Source of the DNA: Veillonella tobetsuensis
Lineage (GTDB): Bacteria; Bacillota; Negativicutes; Veillonellales; Veillonellaceae
DNA length: 64,000 nt
NCBI RefSeq assembly: GCF_001078375.1
Contig: NZ_BBXI01000018.1
Coordinates: forward strand, 1 to 64,000
Direction: 5' to 3'
Of the stretch, positions 55,962 to 64,000 are shown piece after piece; position 1 is the stretch's first letter; every line of letters begins with the position of its first letter. The notes beneath the pieces were generated by a model that saw only the letters and a program-made list of their open reading frames with translations, had not been told where the DNA came from and searched no databases. The position numbers were made by a program, and so were the translations under genes.

Positions 55962-56095
55962 GAATAGCCTCGTATCTTTCTAGTCAATTTCGTTTTTTCT
56001 GAAAGTTAACAATTATACTTTCACTTCTACGATAACTGCTACTATATAACGATATTTGTACTAGTCGATTGTACCATAAAATTGACAATAAAAAA

Positions 56096-56125
56096 ACGGT
56101 GCTGCAACCGAAGTTACAACACCGT
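56096..56125 (-). terminator. Terminator of the ribosomal protein cluster
   Basis: ACGGTG (56096-56101) and CACCGT (56120-56125) with inner pairing and a TTCG-type loop on the minus strand, followed by TTTTTTTA. It lies 11 bases after rplQ. Confidence 0.85.
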
Positions 56126-56135
56126 ATGAGTTTGA

Positions 56136-56471
56136 TTAAACTAACTCGATAATAGCCAAAGGTGCAGCGTCACCTTTGCGAAGACCAGTTTTGATTACAC
56201 GAGTGTAACCACCTTGGCGGTCTGCATATTTTGGAGCAATTGTATCAAACAATTTTTTTACTACGCTTTCATCCATGAGGTATGCAAGAACTTGACGACG
56301 TGCATGAAGATCACCACGTTTAGCCAAAGTTACCATTTGCTCAGCTAAAGAGCGAAGTTCTTTCGCTTTAGCTTCAGTAGTTTCAATACGCTCATATTGG
56401 AAGAAAGATGTTAACATGCTGCGGAACAACGCTTTACGAGCGGAGCTATCGCGGCCTAATTTTCTGTACAT
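56136..56471 (-). CDS. rplQ: 50S ribosomal protein L17
   Basis: 111 aa. [38 protein letters not shown] and the closing [23 protein letters not shown] are typical. Last gene of the cluster, 12 bases after rpoA. Confidence 0.98.
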   Translation of the reverse strand: MYRKLGRDSSARKALFRSMLTSFFQYERIETTEAKAKELRSLAEQMVTLAKRGDLHARRQVLAYLMDESVVKKLFDTIAPKYADRQGGYTRVIKTGLRKGDAAPLAIIELV

Positions 56472-56483
56472 TCGTCTTCCTCC

Positions 56484-57482
56484 TTATTCGCCTTTTTGCT
56501 TAAGATTAAATCCACCTGGATGATTGCTGAGTTTGTCAGCGATTTCATCGATAGATTTTTTACCTAAGTTGCGAACTTTTCCTAAGTCATCAATGGTTTT
56601 GTCTAGCAAATCTGCAATTGTGTTGATACCAGCACGTTTCAAGCAGTTGTAAGCACGAACAGAGAGTTCCAATTCATCAATGGAAATCTTAGCTGGGCCG
56701 TCATCTTCTTGAACATCTTGAGGAGTAGGATCAACTACATCACCTTCAAGATTTTGATCGTCTAATTCAACAACACTTGTAGAGTGCGCTAATTTAGTGA
56801 AGTTCCCTAAATAACCAATCATAATGGCAGCAGATTTAGCCACTGCATCAGCAGCGGTAATGGAACCATCAGTCCAAACCTCTAGTGTAAGTTTGTCGAA
56901 GTCCATCTCATTACCTACGCGAACATCACTCACTTCGTATTTAGCACGAAGAATTGGGGAGAAGATAGAATCAATTGGAATGCAACCGATAACATCTGTA
57001 TCCTTTTTATTCTTAGTGGAAGGAACATATCCTTTACCACGTTCGATTACTACGTCCATTACTAAATGAGCTGTTTCATCCATTGTCGCAATCACGAGTT
57101 CAGGATTCAATACTTCTACTTCTGGTGGAAGTTGTTCTGCTAAATCAGCAGCTGTTAACACACCATCCTTTTGGAAGTCAAAATGAACTTCCAATGGCCA
57201 TTCTGCATCTTCTTCAAGTTTAATGCACAATTGCTTTAAGTTAAGGATGATATCCGTTACATCTTCGCGAATACCAGGAATCGTAGAGAATTCATGAAGA
57301 ACCCCATCAATTTTGATAGAGGTGATAGCTGCCCCATCCAAGGATGAAAGCAAAATTCTGCGTAAGCTATTACCGAGAGTGATACCATAACCACGATCTA
57401 ATGGTTCACATACAAATTTACCATAGCGACCGCCATCGGCGATGTCCACTTTCTCGATTTTAAGTTTCTTTTCTTCGCTCAT
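56484..57482 (-). CDS. rpoA: DNA-directed RNA polymerase subunit alpha
   Basis: 332 aa. The N-terminal domain (about 1-230) dimerises and assembles RNA polymerase (GRYGKFVCEPLDRGYGITLGNSLRRILLSSL). The C-terminal domain (from about residue 265) binds promoter UP elements and activators (ELELSVRAYNCLKRAGINTIADLL, LGKKSIDEI). The start at 57482 (MSEEKKLK) is chosen because AGGAGG is nine bases upstream; an earlier in-frame ATG abuts it. An extended acidic linker separates the domains. Confidence 0.97.
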   Translation of the reverse strand: MSEEKKLKIEKVDIADGGRYGKFVCEPLDRGYGITLGNSLRRILLSSLDGAAITSIKIDGVLHEFSTIPGIREDVTDIILNLKQLCIKLEEDAEWPLEVHFDFQKDGVLTAADLAEQLPPEVEVLNPELVIATMDETAHLVMDVVIERGKGYVPSTKNKKDTDVIGCIPIDSIFSPILRAKYEVSDVRVGNEMDFDKLTLEVWTDGSITAADAVAKSAAIMIGYLGNFTKLAHSTSVVELDDQNLEGDVVDPTPQDVQEDDGPAKISIDELELSVRAYNCLKRAGINTIADLLDKTIDDLGKVRNLGKKSIDEIADKLSNHPGGFNLKQKGE

Positions 57483-57529
57483 CAGGAACATCCTCCTATA
57501 TAACACACGTTCTTAGTTTAATTATAGCA

Positions 57530-57548
57530 CGGCCGTCAAAACGGCCGT
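57530..57548 (-). promoter_or_regulatory. Short inverted repeat before rpoA
   Basis: ACGGCCGT occurs twice, four bases apart; each is a palindrome and the two pair with each other. A TATAAT follows on the minus strand. This could be a processing or attenuation hairpin between rpsK and rpoA. It has no T-tract. Confidence 0.4.
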
Positions 57549-57555
57549 CTATATA

Positions 57556-57945
57556 TTATACACGACGGCGTTTTGGAGGGCGACAACCATTGTGAGGAAT
57601 TGGAGTTACGTCTTTAATGGAAGTAACTTCAAGACCTGCAGCTTGTAAAGCACGGATTGCAGCTTCACGGCCGGATCCAGGACCTTTTACAAATACTTCA
57701 ACAGTGCGAAGACCATGTTCCATTGCAGCTTTAGCAGCTTGTTCAGCAGCCATTTGAGCAGCGAATGGAGTGGATTTACGGGAACCACGGAAGCCCAAGC
57801 CACCAGCGGAAGCCCAAGACAACGCATTACCGTTTGTATCTGTTAAAGTTACGATAGTGTTATTGAATGTAGAACGAATATGAGCCGCACCGGATTCAAT
57901 ATGTTTCTTTTCTTTTCTTTTTGTTCTAACAACTTTTTTAGCCAC
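57556..57945 (-). CDS. rpsK: 30S ribosomal protein S11
   Basis: 129 aa. [45 protein letters not shown]-type sequence and the end [18 protein letters not shown] are unmistakable. It lies 19 bases after rpsM. Confidence 0.98.
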   Translation of the reverse strand: MAKKVVRTKRKEKKHIESGAAHIRSTFNNTIVTLTDTNGNALSWASAGGLGFRGSRKSTPFAAQMAAEQAAKAAMEHGLRTVEVFVKGPGSGREAAIRALQAAGLEVTSIKDVTPIPHNGCRPPKRRRV

Positions 57946-57964
57946 GCTTTATCCCTCCTTTATC

Positions 57965-58333
57965 TTATTTCTTTTTACCAGCAATTGCTTTTCTAGGACC
58001 TTTGCGAGTACGTGCATTCGTTTTAGTACGTTGACCACGAAGTGGTAAACCCATACGATGACGTTTGCCTCGATAGGAGTTGATTTCAATTAAGCGTTTA
58101 ATGTTAAGAGCTTCTTCACGACGAAGGTCACCTTCAACTTTGTAATCAGCATCTAACAATTCACGGATTTTCGCTACTTCATCTTCAGAAAGATCACGAA
58201 CACGTGTGTCAGGGTTGATACCAGTTTTAGCAATGATTTCAGCTGCTAAAGTTGGACCAATACCATAAATATAAGTTAAACCAATTTCCACTCGTTTATC
58301 ACGAGGTAAATCTACACCGGCGATACGTGCCAT
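57965..58333 (-). CDS. rpsM: 30S ribosomal protein S13
   Basis: 122 aa. [25 protein letters not shown], then [27 protein letters not shown] and the basic tail. It contacts the decoding region and the 50S bridge. It follows rpmJ by 23 bases. Confidence 0.98.
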   Translation of the reverse strand: MARIAGVDLPRDKRVEIGLTYIYGIGPTLAAEIIAKTGINPDTRVRDLSEDEVAKIRELLDADYKVEGDLRREEALNIKRLIEINSYRGKRHRMGLPLRGQRTKTNARTRKGPRKAIAGKKK

Positions 58334-58356
58334 CTAATCATCCACCTCCTATCAGA

Positions 58357-58470
58357 TTATCCTTGTTTTTGTTTATGTTTTGGATTTTCGCAAATAACCA
58401 TTACGCGGCCTTTGCGTTTAATGATTTTACATTTTTCGCATATCTTTTTAACTGATGGTTGAACCTTCAT
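58357..58470 (-). CDS. rpmJ: 50S ribosomal protein L36
   Basis: 37 aa. Reads [19 protein letters not shown], then [16 protein letters not shown]: a zinc-ribbon form with C11, C14, C27 and H32. It starts at 58470 and sits between infA and rpsM, as expected. Confidence 0.97.
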   Translation of the reverse strand: MKVQPSVKKICEKCKIIKRKGRVMVICENPKHKQKQG

Positions 58471-58496
58471 TAGTACCTCCTTTGTGGACCCTATGC

Positions 58497-58715
58497 TTAT
58501 TTGAAGCGATAGGTGATGCGACCACGATTTAAGTCATACGGTGTCAGTTCCATAGTAACTTTATCACCAGGAAGAATACGGATAAAATTCATACGCATTT
58601 TACCTGACACATGAGCTAATACCACATGACCATTTTCCAATTCTACTTGGAACATAGCATTAGGTAAAGCTTCTACTACCGTACCTTCCACCTCAATAAC
58701 GTCTTCTTTTGACAT
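58497..58715 (-). CDS. infA: Translation initiation factor IF-1
   Basis: 72 aa OB-fold protein. [50 protein letters not shown]-type sequence and the end [10 protein letters not shown] are typical. It binds the 30S A site during initiation. It is followed by rpmJ, with map upstream. Confidence 0.98.
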   Translation of the reverse strand: MSKEDVIEVEGTVVEALPNAMFQVELENGHVVLAHVSGKMRMNFIRILPGDKVTMELTPYDLNRGRITYRFK

Positions 58716-58737
58716 ATTTTTTCCTCCGGTTACCTGT

Positions 58738-59508
58738 TTATTTAATTAACCGCGGTTCATCACGCATGGTTAATATTTCAGGGCCGTTTTCTGTAACAAC
58801 CACTGTATGTTCGAAATGAGCAGCCGGTTTACCATCAATGGTAACTGCCGTCCAGTCATCACCCAACACACGAACTTTATAAGAACCTAATGTAATCATT
58901 GGTTCAATACACAATACCATACCTGGCTTAATTAAAGTGCCATGTTCTGGACTACCATAGTTTGGAATTTGTGGATCTTCGTGCATTTCACGGCCTAAAC
59001 CATGACCTACGAAGTCGCGAACGACACCGTAACCATGTTTCTCACAATACGTTTGAACAGCGTGTCCGATGGCACCAATACGGTTACCAACTTTCACTTG
59101 TTCGATTCCCTTGAACAGACTTTCCTCTGTTACTTTTAACAATTTCATCACATCAGGTTTGACGTGACCGATAGGAATTGTCACAGCCGAATCACCATGG
59201 TAACCATCCACAGATGACACAAGGTCAATACTGAGGATGTCACCACTTTTAAGCTTGCGCTTAGCGCTCGGAATACCATGAACAACTTCTTCATTGATAG
59301 AAGCACAGATTGTAGCAGGGAACCCATAGTACCCTTTACAACTTGGTATACCACCGTGGCTGCGAATATATTCTTCGGCAATTGTATCTAACTCAAGCGT
59401 CGTGATGCCAGGTTTAGCCTTTTCTACTAACAAGGACAACGTGTCTGCTGTAAGCTTGCTTGCCTTGCGGATACATTCAATTTCATGGGGCGATTTTAAA
59501 ATAATCAT
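58738..59508 (-). CDS. map: Methionine aminopeptidase
   Basis: 256 aa. It removes N-terminal methionine from nascent proteins. Metal ligands are seen in [39 protein letters not shown] and [10 protein letters not shown], with the last Glu in [10 protein letters not shown]. It starts at 59508 with GGAGA upstream, three bases after the adk stop. Confidence 0.97.
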   Translation of the reverse strand: MIILKSPHEIECIRKASKLTADTLSLLVEKAKPGITTLELDTIAEEYIRSHGGIPSCKGYYGFPATICASINEEVVHGIPSAKRKLKSGDILSIDLVSSVDGYHGDSAVTIPIGHVKPDVMKLLKVTEESLFKGIEQVKVGNRIGAIGHAVQTYCEKHGYGVVRDFVGHGLGREMHEDPQIPNYGSPEHGTLIKPGMVLCIEPMITLGSYKVRVLGDDWTAVTIDGKPAAHFEHTVVVTENGPEILTMRDEPRLIK

Positions 59509-59511
59509 TGA

Positions 59512-60075
59512 TTATTTCTCCAACGCCTTAATGATGTCAGCAAATACTGCGTCTACATCTTGTAAACCATTGATTTCTTGATATAAACCGCTATTACGAT
59601 AGTAATCAATCAAAGGTTTAGTAGATTCTTCGTACACAGCAAGACGTTTCTGTACTGTTTCAGGGTTATCATCAGCACGATTTTCAAGAACTGCTCGTTC
59701 ACTAATGCGTTTAACAAGTTCCTCAGATGGAACATTTAAGTTAAGCACAGCGTCCAAAGAAATTCCTAATTCTTTAAGAATTGCATCCAAGGATACAGCT
59801 TGTGCTGTAGTTCTTGGGAATCCATCAAGAATGAATCCAGATTTGCAGTCATCTTTAACCAAACGATCACGTACGATACCAACAGTTACACTGTCAGGTA
59901 CCAGTTGACCAGCATCGATATATTTCTTAGCCTCAACTCCAAGTGGTGTTTCGTTCTTAATCGCAGCGCGGAACATATCACCAGTTGAAATTTGGGGAAT
60001 ACCGTATTTTTCAATAAGTCGAGCAGCCTGTGTGCCTTTACCAGCACCAGGAGGTCCCATTAATAAAATATACAT
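59512..60075 (-). CDS. adk: Adenylate kinase, short-lid form
   Basis: 187 aa. P-loop GPPGAGKG is at residues 7-14, TGDMFRAAI and the lid region near 120-140 ([21 protein letters not shown]) follow. The zinc-binding four-Cys lid of most Firmicutes enzymes is absent; the lid is shortened and the protein is about 25-30 residues below the common length. It converts AMP and ATP to two ADP. It stands between secY and map. Confidence 0.95.
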   Translation of the reverse strand: MYILLMGPPGAGKGTQAARLIEKYGIPQISTGDMFRAAIKNETPLGVEAKKYIDAGQLVPDSVTVGIVRDRLVKDDCKSGFILDGFPRTTAQAVSLDAILKELGISLDAVLNLNVPSEELVKRISERAVLENRADDNPETVQKRLAVYEESTKPLIDYYRNSGLYQEINGLQDVDAVFADIIKALEK

Positions 60076-60087
60076 TCTGTTTCCCTC

Positions 60088-61350
60088 CTATTTTACAAAG
60101 CCCTTATAGTGGCGTGTTACCATAAGCGACTCAATTTGTTGCATTGTATCAAGTGCTACACCTACAACGATCAAGAGAGCTGTACCACCAAAGTATACGC
60201 CTTGCACGCCTGTAATTGTACCGAGGAAGTTCGGTATAATAGCGACGATAGCTAAGAATACAGCACCAGCCAATGTAATCTTGGTCATCACGTTATCCAC
60301 ATAATCAGCAGTAGGTTTACCCGCACGAATACCTGGGATAAAACCACCGTATTTTTTCATATTATCTGCCATATCTGTAATGTTGATAGAGATTGCAGTA
60401 TAGAAGTATGTAAATATAAAGATCAATATTGCATACAATGCCGTTTGTAACGGCGTTCCCCATGTAAATAGATCCGCAATTTTATGAACAATATCATTGT
60501 CGATAAATTGTGCAATCGTTACAGGGAACATCAACACAGATGACGCAAAGATAATTGGAATTACACCTGCCTGATTGACTTTCAACGGCAAGAATGTAGA
60601 GTGGCCACCGTACATTTTACGACCTACTACGCGTTTTGCGTATTGAATCGGAATGCGGCGTTGGCCTTGTGTAACAGCTACTACAACAGCAATCATTGCA
60701 ATAGCAATTACAGCGAATAAGAATGCTTGGAACATATTAATTGTTCCTGTTTGTATATATTGGTAAATGGTTTGAAGACCATCTGGTAATCGAGCTACGA
60801 TACCAGCAAAGATAATCAAAGAAATACCATTACCAATGCCATATGCTGTGATTTGTTCGCCAATCCACATCAACAAGCATGTGCCTGCTGTTAGGATAAT
60901 AGCAACAACAAATACACTAAGGATATCATTATTTACGAGAGCGGAATTTGCACGTAGTGCAAAAGCCATGCCAAAGGCTTGAACAAAACCTAAAACAACC
61001 GTACCATAACGAGTTACCTTCGCAATTTTTTTACGGCCATCCTCACCATCTTTACTCCACGCTTCAAACTGTGGAACTACAGCTTGAAGTAGTTGCATGA
61101 TGATGGAAGCATTAATGTAAGGGGTAATACTCATTGCAAAGATAGAGAACTTACTTAGCGCACCACCAGCAAACAAGTCTAAAAGACCGAATAGGTTACC
61201 GGATGTGAACAAAGATTCAATAACAGATGCATCTACACCTGGTACAGGGATATGAATGCCGGCTCTAAATACAGCAAACATCATCAATGTGTACAAAATT
61301 TTGTTGCGCAACTCGGTAATCTTAAAGATGTTCGAGAGGCTATCTAGCAA
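60088..61350 (-). CDS. secY: Preprotein translocase subunit SecY
   Basis: 420 aa with ten membrane helices. MMFAVFRAGIHIPVPGVD, ALSKFSIFAMSITPYINASIIMQLL, QGQRRIPIQYAKRVVG and the closing LIVVGVALDTMQQIESLMVTRHYKGF are characteristic. It forms the protein-conducting channel. It follows rplO by one base. Confidence 0.97.
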   Translation of the reverse strand: MLDSLSNIFKITELRNKILYTLMMFAVFRAGIHIPVPGVDASVIESLFTSGNLFGLLDLFAGGALSKFSIFAMSITPYINASIIMQLLQAVVPQFEAWSKDGEDGRKKIAKVTRYGTVVLGFVQAFGMAFALRANSALVNNDILSVFVVAIILTAGTCLLMWIGEQITAYGIGNGISLIIFAGIVARLPDGLQTIYQYIQTGTINMFQAFLFAVIAIAMIAVVVAVTQGQRRIPIQYAKRVVGRKMYGGHSTFLPLKVNQAGVIPIIFASSVLMFPVTIAQFIDNDIVHKIADLFTWGTPLQTALYAILIFIFTYFYTAISINITDMADNMKKYGGFIPGIRAGKPTADYVDNVMTKITLAGAVFLAIVAIIPNFLGTITGVQGVYFGGTALLIVVGVALDTMQQIESLMVTRHYKGFVK

Positions 61351-61351
61351 A

Positions 61352-61798
61352 CTAGATCACCTCAACTTTTCCGCCTGCTGCTGTGATTTTTTCTTCAGCA
61401 GATTTAGTGAAGCCATTGGCAATAACAGTTAGATTTTTAGTTTCCAAAGAACCATTACCTAAGATACGAATGCCATCGCGTACATTTTTCAAAATACCAG
61501 CTTCAATAAGAGCTACTGGATCAACAACTGCACCATCTTCAAAACGGTTCAATTGTTCAACGTTAACTTCAGCATATTGTTTAGCAAAAACACTGTTGTT
61601 GAAACCGCGTTTTGGTAAACGACGATAAAGAGGCATTTGGCCGCCTTCAAAACCGGAGCGAACGCCACCGCCGGAACGGGAGTTTTGACCTTTTTGACCA
61701 CGACCAGATGTTTTACCCAAGCCAGAACCTAAACCACGGCCTACACGAGTACGAGTTTTTTTGGAACCAGCAGCTGGTTGTAATTCATGAAGTTTCAT
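61352..61798 (-). CDS. rplO: 50S ribosomal protein L15
   Basis: 148 aa. [38 protein letters not shown]-type sequence, then [15 protein letters not shown] and the C-terminal globular domain. It lies between rpmD and secY. Confidence 0.97.
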   Translation of the reverse strand: MKLHELQPAAGSKKTRTRVGRGLGSGLGKTSGRGQKGQNSRSGGGVRSGFEGGQMPLYRRLPKRGFNNSVFAKQYAEVNVEQLNRFEDGAVVDPVALIEAGILKNVRDGIRILGNGSLETKNLTVIANGFTKSAEEKITAAGGKVEVI

Positions 61799-61820
61799 TC
61801 AGTGCACCTCCTTATCAGTA

Positions 61821-62000
61821 TTAAACTTCTTCAACTTTTACTAAATGTCTAACTTTGTGAAGCATACCTTCGATTTGAGGTGTCACTTCTTTTACAACTT
61901 GAGAATTAGTTTTTTTCAAGCCCAAAGCTTTAACTGTCGCGCGTTGATCTTCAGGACGACCGATTAAGCTTCTTGTTAATGTTACTTTAACTTGTGCCAT
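61821..62000 (-). CDS. rpmD: 50S ribosomal protein L30
   Basis: 59 aa. Reads [20 protein letters not shown], then [15 protein letters not shown] and the closing [12 protein letters not shown]. It starts at 62000, between rpsE and rplO. Confidence 0.97.
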   Translation of the reverse strand: MAQVKVTLTRSLIGRPEDQRATVKALGLKKTNSQVVKEVTPQIEGMLHKVRHLVKVEEV

Positions 62001-62014
62001 TTCTTGTCTCCTTA

Positions 62015-62518
62015 TTACGCGTTATATATTTCTTCAACGGATTTACCACGAAGTTCAGCAACTTCGCTAGCGCGTTTCAAATCTTTCAAACCTTCGATTG
62101 TAGCACGAACCATATTGTTAGGGTTAGAAGAGCCCAAAGATTTAGTCAAGATGTTACGAACACCTACTAATTCCAATACGGCACGAACAGGGCCACCAGC
62201 GATAACGCCAGTACCTTCAGCAGCTGGTTTCAAGAATACGCGGCCTGCACCGAATACGCCTGTTACGCTGTGAGGGATTGTACCATTTTTAATTGCTACG
62301 TTTACGATATTTTTCTTAGCATCATCGATACCTTTGCGGATAGCTTCAGGTACTTCCGCAGCTTTACCTAAGCCAACGCCTACATAACCGTTGCCATCAC
62401 CAACAACTACAAGAGCGCTGAAGGAAAAACGACGACCACCTTTAACTACTTTGGCTACGCGGTTGATGAATACTACTCTTTCTTTAAGATCAAGACTGGT
62501 GTAGTCAATTCTCGCCAT
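62015..62518 (-). CDS. rpsE: 30S ribosomal protein S5
   Basis: 167 aa. [23 protein letters not shown]-type start and [24 protein letters not shown] follow the family pattern, with [16 protein letters not shown] in the second domain. It lies 14 bases upstream of rpmD. Confidence 0.97.
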   Translation of the reverse strand: MARIDYTSLDLKERVVFINRVAKVVKGGRRFSFSALVVVGDGNGYVGVGLGKAAEVPEAIRKGIDDAKKNIVNVAIKNGTIPHSVTGVFGAGRVFLKPAAEGTGVIAGGPVRAVLELVGVRNILTKSLGSSNPNNMVRATIEGLKDLKRASEVAELRGKSVEEIYNA

Positions 62519-62536
62519 GTCTATAGTTCCTCCTTC

Positions 62537-62899
62537 TTAGAATTTTAAGCCTGCTTCACGAGCACCTTCTGCAAGGGCTGCTACGCGACCATGATAAATG
62601 TAACCACCACGGTCAAACACTACTGTGTCAATACCTTTAGCGATAGCTTTTTTAGCAACTGCTTCACCAACAGCTTTAGCAGCAGCTACGTTACCACCAT
62701 AGGATAAATTTAAATCTTTATCTAGAGAGCTAGCAGCTACCAATGTAGTACCTGCTACGTCATCAATAACTTGTGCGTAAATATTGCTCAAGCTACGGTA
62801 TACGTTCAAACGTGGGCAAGTTGCCGTACCAGAAATATGGCGGCGAATACGAAGATGACGTTTTGCTCGAGCGATGTTTCTACTAGATTTACGAGGCAA
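62537..62899 (-). CDS. rplR: 50S ribosomal protein L18
   Basis: 120 aa. The best start is TTG at 62899 ([10 protein letters not shown]), because AAGGAG lies eight bases upstream while an in-frame ATG six codons earlier overlaps that site. [24 protein letters not shown] and the end [33 protein letters not shown]-type tail are typical. It binds 5S rRNA. Confidence 0.95.
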   Translation of the reverse strand: MPRKSSRNIARAKRHLRIRRHISGTATCPRLNVYRSLSNIYAQVIDDVAGTTLVAASSLDKDLNLSYGGNVAAAKAVGEAVAKKAIAKGIDTVVFDRGGYIYHGRVAALAEGAREAGLKF

Positions 62900-62934
62900 G
62901 ATATTCACTCCTTTCATTTATATAGATGATATTA

Positions 62935-63480
62935 CTATTTACCTTTTGCACCAGCTTTACCAGCTTTACGACGAACAACTTCGCCTTCATAGCGGATACC
63001 TTTACCTTTGTAAGGTTCTGGTTTTCTCCATTTACGGATATCAGCTGCTACTGCGCCTACAACTTCTTTGTCTGCACCAGACACAACGATTTTGTTAGGA
63101 GCTGGAACTTCAATTGTAATACCAGCTGGAGCTTTCATCTCTACTGGGTGAGAGAAGCCAAGTGTAAGAGCTAATTTATCGCCTTGTTTAGCCGCTCTGT
63201 AACCAACACCGTTGATTTCAAGAGTTTTTGTAAATCCTTCTGCTACGCCTGTTACCATATTAGCAACAAGAGCGCGAGTCAAACCGTGAAGGGCACGATG
63301 AGCTTTATCTTCGGAAGGACGAGCTACTGTAATTGTGTTACCTTCTACAGTGATGATCATATCTGGATGCAAATCGCGAGATAATTCACCTTTAGGACCT
63401 TTTACGTTCATATGATGGTTATCATATGTAACAGTAACGCCTGCAGGAATCTCGATAGGCATTCTACCGATACGTGACAT
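62935..63480 (-). CDS. rplF: 50S ribosomal protein L6
   Basis: 181 aa. [25 protein letters not shown]-type [14 protein letters not shown] and the tail [22 protein letters not shown] are the conserved L6 segments. Between rpsH and rplR. Confidence 0.97.
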   Translation of the reverse strand: MSRIGRMPIEIPAGVTVTYDNHHMNVKGPKGELSRDLHPDMIITVEGNTITVARPSEDKAHRALHGLTRALVANMVTGVAEGFTKTLEINGVGYRAAKQGDKLALTLGFSHPVEMKAPAGITIEVPAPNKIVVSGADKEVVGAVAADIRKWRKPEPYKGKGIRYEGEVVRRKAGKAGAKGK

Positions 63481-63504
63481 TATTTCTACCTCCTATTGCT
63501 ACTA

Positions 63505-63891
63505 TTACCAAACGTATGCGATTACTTCGCCACCAAGACCTTCTTTACGAGCTTGTTTGTCGCTCATAACGCCTTTGGATGTAGAAATAACTGCGATACC
63601 CAAACCACCAAGTACACGAGGAAGTTCTTCCTTCTTCGCGTAAACACGTAAACCAGGTTTGGAAATACGTTTAATTCCTGTAATAACTTTTTCGTTATTG
63701 GAACCATATTTCAATGTTACTTTTAAAGTGTTTTCTTCTTTTTCTACGTTCTTTACGAAACCTTCTTGTAAAAGGATGTCAAGAACTGCTGCTTTCATTC
63801 TAGATGCAGGAATGTTTACCGTTTCGTGAAGTGCAGCATTTGCATTACGGATGCGCGTAAGCATATCCGCGATAGGATCGGTCATTACCAT
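63505..63891 (-). CDS. rpsH: 30S ribosomal protein S8
   Basis: 128 aa. [17 protein letters not shown] opens the protein; [54 protein letters not shown]-type sequence closes it. The first ATG (63891) with AGGAGG ten bases upstream is used. Confidence 0.97.
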   Translation of the reverse strand: MVMTDPIADMLTRIRNANAALHETVNIPASRMKAAVLDILLQEGFVKNVEKEENTLKVTLKYGSNNEKVITGIKRISKPGLRVYAKKEELPRVLGGLGIAVISTSKGVMSDKQARKEGLGGEVIAYVW

Positions 63892-63918
63892 AATCTAAAA
63901 ACCTCCTCTCGTCTAATA

Positions 63919-64000
63919 TTACCAGCTGGCTTTTTTAACACCAGGAATTTGTCCTTTGTACGCCAATTCACGGAACGCAATACGGCTGATACCGAATTTA
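63919..64000 (-). CDS. rpsN: 30S ribosomal protein S14, C-terminal end only
   Basis: The window ends inside this gene. The last 26 codons read KFGISRIAFRELAYKGQIPG, then VKKASW and a stop at 63919. The zinc-binding N-terminal part is outside the window. The position before rpsH matches the spc operon. Confidence 0.92.
   Translation of the reverse strand, partial: KFGISRIAFRELAYKGQIPGVKKASW

Overview
The window looks like chromosomal DNA from a Veillonella-type organism (Negativicutes: Firmicutes that keep an outer membrane). I infer this from gene content rather than from any search. A YadA-like trimeric autotransporter adhesin with an extended signal peptide implies an outer membrane, while the S10/spc-type ribosomal cluster, SepF/YlmH, the Ecf energy-coupling module and the CobT-like gene pair fit a Veillonella-like anaerobe. 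Nearly all genes lie on the minus strand; only an IS21-family element, a LysR regulator and a YnfA-like protein read on the plus strand.

Region 1 (about 1-10.9 kb) is an accessory island. It starts with the 5' part of an adhesin gene whose promoter carries a ten-G tract between -35 and -10. Next come an unknown 201-aa protein and an atypical sigma-factor-like protein. An ATPase / RloB-like pair resembling an abortive-infection module follows, its second gene frameshifted, and a degenerate second copy of the sigma-gene 5' end lies beyond it. An IS21-family element, bounded by a 6-bp target duplication, sits inside a decayed IS1249-like element. A two-gene cassette (DUF1828-like plus a small DUF6978-like protein) lies between ends of the same IS1249-like family.

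Region 2 (10.9-25.6 kb) is housekeeping: a tetrapyrrole operon (met8-like, hemA, hemC, cobA-hemD fusion, hemB, hemL) ending in an Xre regulator, then a division/PLP cluster (pgeF, yggS, sepF, proC, ylmH), a radical SAM protein and small membrane proteins.

Region 3 (25.7-33.3 kb) is the branched-chain amino acid operon ilvD-ilvA-ilvB-ilvN-ABC ATPase, followed by ilvC. It is preceded by a 43-codon peptide very rich in Leu/Ile/Val and an intrinsic terminator, the layout of an attenuation leader. Region 4 (33.4-41.5 kb) holds a DASS anion transporter, cupin, metal-binding HMA protein, tatA, pgl, an enoyl-CoA hydratase, rplM-rpsI, a stand-alone rpsD, a LysR regulator and a YnfA-like protein.

Region 5 (41.5-52.4 kb) begins with nine tRNA genes in a partly duplicated array. 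Then come two overlapping CobT-like genes (ArsA/ArsB-type lower-ligand activation of cobamides), tyrA, a MATE transporter, a LemA plus large membrane protein pair, and 2-oxoacid:ferredoxin oxidoreductase (two subunits). Region 6 (52.6-64 kb) is truA-ecfT-ecfA2-ecfA1 followed by the ribosomal protein/secY/rpoA cluster, running off the right edge inside rpsN. I saw no CRISPR array, rRNA or T-box motif.
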